Shown here: piece by piece, positions 1 to 5,451 of the stretch
Position numbering within the stretch: position 1 is the stretch's first letter
Layout of the letters: every line of letters starts with the position of its first letter
NCBI GenBank assembly: GCA_902803155.1
Contig: CADCOU010000246.1
Coordinates: 1-6,971, forward strand
Length of the DNA: 6,971 bases
From: an uncultured Lachnospiraceae bacterium
GTDB lineage: Bacteria; Bacillota; Clostridia; Lachnospirales; Lachnospiraceae
Reading direction: 5' to 3'
Notes under the pieces: generated by a model
What the model saw: only the letters and a program-made list of their open reading frames with translations
Told to the model about the DNA's origin: nothing
The model's database searches: none
Translations under genes and position numbers: made by a program

Positions 1-1126
<1,126 letters not shown>

Positions 1127-1133
1127 GTTTATT

Positions 1134-1138
1134 AGGAG
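1134..1138 (+). promoter_or_regulatory. Ribosome binding site of gyrA
   Basis: AGGAG lies six bases before the ATG at 1145, in the 18-base gap after the gyrB stop. This spacing fixes the gyrA start. The gap is too short for an independent promoter and terminator, so gyrA is most likely cotranscribed with gyrB. Confidence 0.85.
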
Positions 1139-1144
1139 CAGGAA

Positions 1145-3712
1145 ATGGACGACAGAATATTTGACCAGATACAGGAAGTGGATCTGCAGAAGACCATGGA
1201 GGAATCCTATATCGATTATGCGATGAGCGTGATCGCCTCCAGGGCGCTTCCCGATGTACGGGACGGTCTGAAGCCGGTGCAGAGAAGAGTACTGTATTCA
1301 ATGATCGAACTGAACAACGGTCCGGACAAGCCTCACAGAAAGTGCGCGCGTATCGTCGGCGATACGATGGGTAAATACCATCCGCACGGTGACAGTTCCA
1401 TCTACGGGGCTCTTGTCTACATGGCACAGGACTGGTCGATGCGCTATCCTCTGGTGGACGGACACGGCAACTTCGGTTCGGTCGACGGTGACGGCGCGGC
1501 GGCCATGCGTTACACGGAAGCCCGCCTGTCAAAGATGTCCATGGAGATGCTCGCCGACATCAATAAGGATACGGTCGATTTTGTCCCGAACTTTGACGAG
1601 ACCGAGAAAGAGCCGACGGTTCTCCCCAGCAGATTCCCGAACCTTCTGGTAAACGGAACTACCGGAATCGCGGTCGGCATGGCGACCAATATTCCGCCCC
1701 ATAATCTGAAAGAAGTGATCGACGCGGTCGTGAAGATCATAGACAACCGTGTTGAGGAGGACCGGGAGACTTCCATCGATGAAGTCATGAAGATCGTAAA
1801 AGGACCGGATTTTCCGACCGGCGCGGAGATCCTCGGCAAGGCCGGAATCAACGAAGCTTACCGGACAGGACGCGGAAAGATCCGGGTGCGTGCGGTCACG
1901 GATATAGAGACGCTTCCGAACGGAAGAAGCCGCATCGTGATCACGGAACTTCCGTATCTGGTCAACAAGGCCAGGCTGATCGAGAAGATGGCACAGCTGG
2001 TCCGCGATAAGAAGATCGACGGAATCACCGGTATCACGGATGAATCAAGCCGGGAAGGCATGCGTGTCACGATCGACATCCGGAGAGACGCCAACGCCAA
2101 TATCATTCTGAATAAACTGTACCTGCACACACAGCTGCAGGATACGTTCGGCGTTATTATGCTCGCTCTGGTCGACAATAAGCCGAAGATCATGAATATC
2201 CTGGAAATGCTTCATTACTATCTGAAGCATCAGGAAGAAGTGATCACGCGCCGGACGAAATATGAGCTGAACAAGGCGCAGGAGAGGGATCATATCCTGC
2301 AGGGGCTGCTGATCGCGCTGGATAACATCGATGAGGTGATACGGATCATCCGCTCTTCTGAGACGCCGCAGTCCGCAAAGGAAGCACTCATCGCGAATTT
2401 CGGACTGGATGACGTACAGGCGCAGGCAATCATTGACATGCGGCTGCGCGCACTGACCGGTCTGGAAAGAGGAAAGATCGAAGCAGAGCACGAACAGCTG
2501 ATGAAGACGATTGCAGAGCTGAAAGCTATTCTCGGCGATGAGAAACTTCTGCTCGGAGTAATCCGGAAAGAGATCCTGGTCATCCGTGACAAATACGGGG
2601 ATGAGCGCAGGACAAAGATCGGCTTTGACATCGGTGATTTTGACGCAGAAGATCTGGTTGAAAAGGAAGATGTTGTCATCACTGTGACAAAGCTTGGATA
2701 TATCAAGCGCATGAGCGAAGACAATTTCAAGGCGCAGAACCGCGGCGGTAAAGGCATCAAGGGCATGCAGGCGCTGAAGGAAGACTACATTGACCGTCTG
2801 CTGATGACGGATACGCATGCGGATCTGATGATCTTCACCAACAAAGGGCGCGTCTATAAGCTGAAGGCATATGAAGTGCCGGAAGCCGGCAGGACTGCGC
2901 GCGGCGTTGCGATCGTGAACCTGCTGCAGCTGCAGAGCGATGAGACGCTGTCTGCCGTGATCCCGATCGGATCTGCGCAGCAGTTCTCGGAAGACGGCTA
3001 TCTGACCATGGCGACCCGGAGAGGTCAGATTAAGCGCACGCTCATTTCCGAGTACGCCAATGTCCGCAGGAACGGTCTGATTGCGATCGCACTCCGGGAA
3101 GATGACGAACTGATCTCGGTCGAGCTGACGGATAATGAAAAAGAGATCCTGATGGTGACGAAGTTCGGACAGTGCATCCGGTTCCGGGAGTCAGACGCGA
3201 GGTCGACCGGAAGATCTTCCATGGGCGTCCGCGGGATCAATCTGATGGACGGGGATGAAGTCGTTTCCATGGTCCTTGCGGATGAAGCGCCGTACCTGCT
3301 GATCGTAGCGGAAAAAGGCATGGGCAAACTGACCGATGTTAATGAATTCCGGCTGCAGGGACGCGGCGGAAAGGGAATCCTCTGCTACCGCATCCTGGAT
3401 AAGACCGGGAATATCGTAGGCGCCATGCCGGTTGAACAGGACGATGAGATCATGATGATCAATACGGAAGGCGTTATCATCCGGATGAGCTGCGAGAACA
3501 TATCTGTTCTCAGCAGGGTGACGTCCGGCGTGAAACTGATGAGGCTTGACGGGGACGATGTTGTGGTATCCATCGCAAAAGTGCGGGAGAGCGTTCCGAA
3601 GAATGAGTACGACGAAACGGATGACGCGGAGGAAACAACTGAAGCGCCCGCGGAAGATGACACTGACGGCAGTAATGCATCGGAAGACGTGAATACGGGA
3701 GAAGGCGAATGA
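1145..3712 (+). CDS. gyrA: DNA gyrase subunit A
   Basis: GyrA is the DNA breakage-reunion and wrapping subunit of gyrase, 855 residues and complete. The catalytic tyrosine is Tyr123 in the run AAMRYTEARL, preceded by Arg122. The quinolone-determining region is HPHGDSSIYGAL, with Ser84 and Gly88 at the positions of E. coli Ser83 and Asp87. The breakage-reunion domain spans roughly residues 30-465 and includes the coiled-coil/C-gate part (AIIDMRLRALTGLE). The C-terminal beta-pinwheel spans about 505-815. Its GyrA box is QNRGGKG (residues 531-537), against the consensus Q(R/K)RGG(R/K)G, and a second box-like sequence QGRGGKG sits at 738-744 in a later blade. The box argues for GyrA rather than ParC. 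The last 36 residues (820-855) contain 16 Asp/Glu and no Lys/Arg, giving an acidic tail longer than I recall for B. subtilis GyrA. The stop codon overlaps the next start (ATGA), suggesting translational coupling to the lipoprotein. Confidence 0.98.
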   Translation: MDDRIFDQIQEVDLQKTMEESYIDYAMSVIASRALPDVRDGLKPVQRRVLYSMIELNNGPDKPHRKCARIVGDTMGKYHPHGDSSIYGALVYMAQDWSMRYPLVDGHGNFGSVDGDGAAAMRYTEARLSKMSMEMLADINKDTVDFVPNFDETEKEPTVLPSRFPNLLVNGTTGIAVGMATNIPPHNLKEVIDAVVKIIDNRVEEDRETSIDEVMKIVKGPDFPTGAEILGKAGINEAYRTGRGKIRVRAVTDIETLPNGRSRIVITELPYLVNKARLIEKMAQLVRDKKIDGITGITDESSREGMRVTIDIRRDANANIILNKLYLHTQLQDTFGVIMLALVDNKPKIMNILEMLHYYLKHQEEVITRRTKYELNKAQERDHILQGLLIALDNIDEVIRIIRSSETPQSAKEALIANFGLDDVQAQAIIDMRLRALTGLERGKIEAEHEQLMKTIAELKAILGDEKLLLGVIRKEILVIRDKYGDERRTKIGFDIGDFDAEDLVEKEDVVITVTKLGYIKRMSEDNFKAQNRGGKGIKGMQALKEDYIDRLLMTDTHADLMIFTNKGRVYKLKAYEVPEAGRTARGVAIVNLLQLQSDETLSAVIPIGSAQQFSEDGYLTMATRRGQIKRTLISEYANVRRNGLIAIALREDDELISVELTDNEKEILMVTKFGQCIRFRESDARSTGRSSMGVRGINLMDGDEVVSMVLADEAPYLLIVAEKGMGKLTDVNEFRLQGRGGKGILCYRILDKTGNIVGAMPVEQDDEIMMINTEGVIIRMSCENISVLSRVTSGVKLMRLDGDDVVVSIAKVRESVPKNEYDETDDAEETTEAPAEDDTDGSNASEDVNTGEGE

Positions 3713-4941
3713 GAAAAAGATGTTTTACGGCGGCACTTCTCGCAGCGGTGCTGGGACTGAGCGGATGCGGACTGCAGTCACCATTTACACAGAAGAAAAC
3801 AACGGAGGAAATACCGGAAACACAGATGCAGTCTGAGGAGTCCGCACAGGCCGGTACGGAGCAGCACCTGGAATTTGACACGGAGGATAACACTCCGTTT
3901 GTAGAAACCGAACCGGAGAACGTTACAGAACCTGCCGCGGAGCAGGGGGAAACAGAGATGGTTTCAGAGAAAAGGACTGAGAAATCAGTCGTGCTCCAGG
4001 AAGGTGCAGAAACTGCTTCATACTGGGAAATCGAATCAGAAGAAGAATATATGATCGTTCCGGATACCGAATCCGATACAGAGAGGAATTCGGCGGAGAC
4101 AGAAGCAGAGCGTTATCCGGAGCCGGTCGACTCGATCCTGAGGGAAGTCATAGAGAACCGGGAAGCGCTCGGGGAACACTGGGCAGTCGGCTGTGAAGAC
4201 CTTCAGAGCGGTGCGGTATACGGATATCAGGATACGGATATCCTTCAGTCCGCGAGCGTGGTGAAACTGTTCATCATGGGTGCGGTTTACCGGTATATGT
4301 GTTATCCGCCGGAGGGTGAAGACGTGATCGCGTTCGGTGAGACGTACGAAGGCGAACTGAGAGATACCATAGAGAAGATGATCACGGTTTCCGACAATGA
4401 CGCGGCGAATGTTCTGATTGAACGTCTCGGAGAAGGGGATTTTGCAAAAGGCGCGGAGCGGATCTCTGATTTCTGTAAAGAAAACGGATATGTCGGAACA
4501 TCCATCGGAAGACGGTTCCTGGAATCCAATCCGACAGGGGATAACTATACAACGGCAGCCGATACAAGAAAGTTCCTGTCTGACATTTATCACGGAAAGC
4601 TTGTCAATGAAGAAGCTTCGGCAAAGATGCTGGCTTTTGTGAAAGGACAGACACGGAAAAACAAGATCCCGGCAGGACTTCCGGAAGGTTTTACCAGCGG
4701 CAACAAGACCGGAGAGATGCCGGAAGGATACGGCCTTGGGTGTATTGAGAATGACGTAGCGATTTGTTTCCCGCCAGAGGGGCAGGGTGAAGGATATATT
4801 CTGACTGTACTCAGCAATGATCTGGGCGGTAGAAATGACGAGGCCATTGAGGCCATCAGACAGATCTCGTCGCTGACGGCAGACTGGTACCTGCAGGGTC
4901 AGGCCATGCCGGAAACAGAAACGCCGCAGGGAGCGGAATAA
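3709..4941 (+). CDS. Lipoprotein with class A beta-lactamase-like serine hydrolase domain
   Basis: This is a predicted membrane-anchored extracytoplasmic serine hydrolase of 410 residues. The N-terminus (MRKRC, then a hydrophobic stretch) ends in lipobox LSGC, with Cys20 the likely lipidated residue. Residues 21-138 are a low-complexity Glu/Thr-rich spacer (34 Asp/Glu against 7 Lys/Arg). The hydrolase domain runs from about 139 to 395 and shows the three active-site elements of penicillin-recognising enzymes: SVVK (183-186), SDN (228-230) and KTG (333-335). The segment where class A enzymes carry Glu166-xxx-Asn170 reads FLESNPTGDNYTTAAD (270-285) and has no ExxxN match. The NYTTAAD run resembles the 'beta-lactamase2' family (PF13354), many members of which have no shown lactamase activity. 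Real beta-lactam hydrolysis is therefore doubtful, and the substrate is unknown. The ATG overlaps the gyrA stop; GGAGAAGG at 3698-3705 can serve as ribosome binding site. The family is assigned from motifs, not from a search. Confidence 0.88.
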   Translation: MRKRCFTAALLAAVLGLSGCGLQSPFTQKKTTEEIPETQMQSEESAQAGTEQHLEFDTEDNTPFVETEPENVTEPAAEQGETEMVSEKRTEKSVVLQEGAETASYWEIESEEEYMIVPDTESDTERNSAETEAERYPEPVDSILREVIENREALGEHWAVGCEDLQSGAVYGYQDTDILQSASVVKLFIMGAVYRYMCYPPEGEDVIAFGETYEGELRDTIEKMITVSDNDAANVLIERLGEGDFAKGAERISDFCKENGYVGTSIGRRFLESNPTGDNYTTAADTRKFLSDIYHGKLVNEEASAKMLAFVKGQTRKNKIPAGLPEGFTSGNKTGEMPEGYGLGCIENDVAICFPPEGQGEGYILTVLSNDLGGRNDEAIEAIRQISSLTADWYLQGQAMPETETPQGAE

Positions 4942-4955
4942 ACCGTCACATCAGT

Positions 4956-4963
4956 AAAGGAGG
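4956..4963 (+). promoter_or_regulatory. Ribosome binding site of ridA
   Basis: AAAGGAGG is a near-perfect match to the anti-Shine-Dalgarno complement, eight bases before the ATG at 4972. It lies in a 30-base gap after the lipoprotein stop. It is the strongest ribosome binding site in the window, suggesting that ridA is translated well from the operon mRNA. Confidence 0.88.
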
Positions 4964-4971
4964 AAAGGAAC

Positions 4972-5346
4972 ATGAAATACATTACAACAGATAAAGCACC
5001 GGCAGCGATCGGACCGTATTCACAGGGAATCGTTGTGAACGGAATCGCATTCTTTTCAGGCCAGATCCCGGTAGATCCTGCAACCGGAGCGGTTCCGGGC
5101 GACACGATCGAAGCACAGGCAGAGCAGAGCTGCAAAAATGTCGGCGCACTGCTCGAGGCTGCCGGATCTTCTTTTGAAAAGGTGTTCAAGACGACCTGTT
5201 TCCTTGCGGACATTGCTGATTTTGCAGCATTCAATGCGGTATATGAGAAATATTTCATCAGCAAACCGGCCCGTTCCTGTGTGGCGGTAAAGGATCTTCC
5301 GAAGGGCGTCCTGTGCGAGATCGAAGCTCTGGCTGTTGTCGAGTAA
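4972..5346 (+). CDS. ridA: RidA family 2-iminobutanoate/2-iminopropanoate deaminase
   Basis: This encodes a small cytosolic protein of 124 residues, the normal family length, expected to form trimers with active sites at subunit interfaces. RidA hydrolyses enamine/imine intermediates such as 2-aminoacrylate, released by PLP-dependent serine/threonine dehydratases, to 2-keto acids and ammonia, which protects other PLP enzymes. Visible family signatures are the N-terminal APAAIGPYSQG (residues 9-19), SGQIPVDPATG (29-39), KTTCFLADIADF (73-84), PARSCV (99-104) and the C-terminal EIEALAV. Arg101 is the expected carboxylate-binding arginine, and Glu116 corresponds to the conserved catalytic glutamate (E. 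coli Arg105 and Glu120). The strong ribosome binding site and the 30-base gap suggest cotranscription with gyrBA and the lipoprotein. The metabolic link to those neighbours is not obvious and may only reflect constitutive expression. All key residues are present. Confidence 0.95.
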   Translation: MKYITTDKAPAAIGPYSQGIVVNGIAFFSGQIPVDPATGAVPGDTIEAQAEQSCKNVGALLEAAGSSFEKVFKTTCFLADIADFAAFNAVYEKYFISKPARSCVAVKDLPKGVLCEIEALAVVE

Positions 5347-5374
5347 TGCAACAGATATCAGTTTAAGTTGCATT
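5345..5374 (+). repeat. 8-bp inverted repeat overlapping the ridA stop; weak terminator or operator candidate
   Basis: AATGCAAC (5345-5352) is matched exactly by GTTGCATT (5367-5374), with 14 bases between. The arms are AT-rich and only a short T run (5373-5376) follows, so this would be a weak intrinsic terminator. The arm centres are 22 bases apart, about two helical turns, and the right arm covers the candidate -35 box of the next gene. A protein operator is therefore an equally good reading. The repeat itself is certain; its role is inference. Confidence 0.45.
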
Positions 5375-5396
5375 TTCACCGCTATGGTGTTACACT
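5368..5396 (+). promoter_or_regulatory. Candidate extended -10 promoter for the carboxypeptidase gene
   Basis: A TTGCAT -35 candidate (5368-5373) is followed after 17 bases by TACACT (5391-5396), a 4/6 match to TATAAT. A TG one base upstream (5388-5389) gives an extended -10 (TGTTACACT). The -35 match is weak (3/6). Transcription would start near 5403, leaving a leader of about 49 bases before the ATG at 5452. The sequence is AT-richer here than in the flanking genes. The call rests on motif matching only. Confidence 0.45.
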
Positions 5397-5415
5397 GTCT
5401 GTGCAGTAAATCAAC

Positions 5416-5431
5416 TCTGCTGGGGAGCAGA
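5416..5431 (+). other. Perfect small hairpin in the 5' leader of the carboxypeptidase gene
   Basis: TCTGCT pairs with AGCAGA around a GGGG loop. It lies between the predicted transcription start and the ribosome binding site. No U tract follows, so it is not a terminator; a role in mRNA stability or leader folding is possible. The loop Gs could offer a second, decoy Shine-Dalgarno-like site, which is speculative. Confidence 0.4.
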
Positions 5432-5440
5432 ATAATAATC

Positions 5441-5446
5441 AGGGGA
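5441..5446 (+). promoter_or_regulatory. Ribosome binding site of the carboxypeptidase gene
   Basis: AGGGGA lies five bases before the ATG at 5452 and supports that start. Bases 5440-5444 (CAGGG) are also complementary to CCCTG at 5483-5487, the 5' arm of the terminator hairpin inside the gene. The ribosome binding site could therefore compete with the terminator's 3' arm for the same partner. Confidence 0.7.
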
Positions 5447-5451
5447 TCATC

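Noticed and set aside
1127..1144. Possible promoter or terminator between gyrB and gyrA
   Set aside because: The 18-base gap contains only the ribosome binding site; no inverted repeat or promoter boxes fit.
2045..2818. Long open frame on the minus strand (257 codons) opposite gyrA
   Set aside because: Antisense to conserved GyrA sequence; composition is that of a shadow frame and no family is recognisable.
2920..2936. Palindromic CTGCAGCTGCAG in gyrA
   Set aside because: It arises from alternating Leu and Gln codons with the preferred CTG/CAG usage; no reason to assign a role.
4221..4242. Close repeat of CGGATATC in the lipoprotein gene
   Set aside because: A short two-copy match explained by local Gly/Tyr/Asp/Ile codons; no array or mobile-element structure.
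5347..5451. Known riboswitch or T-box in the leader of the carboxypeptidase gene
   Set aside because: No recognisable conserved riboswitch or T-box motif is present, and the leader after the predicted start is only about 49 bases long.
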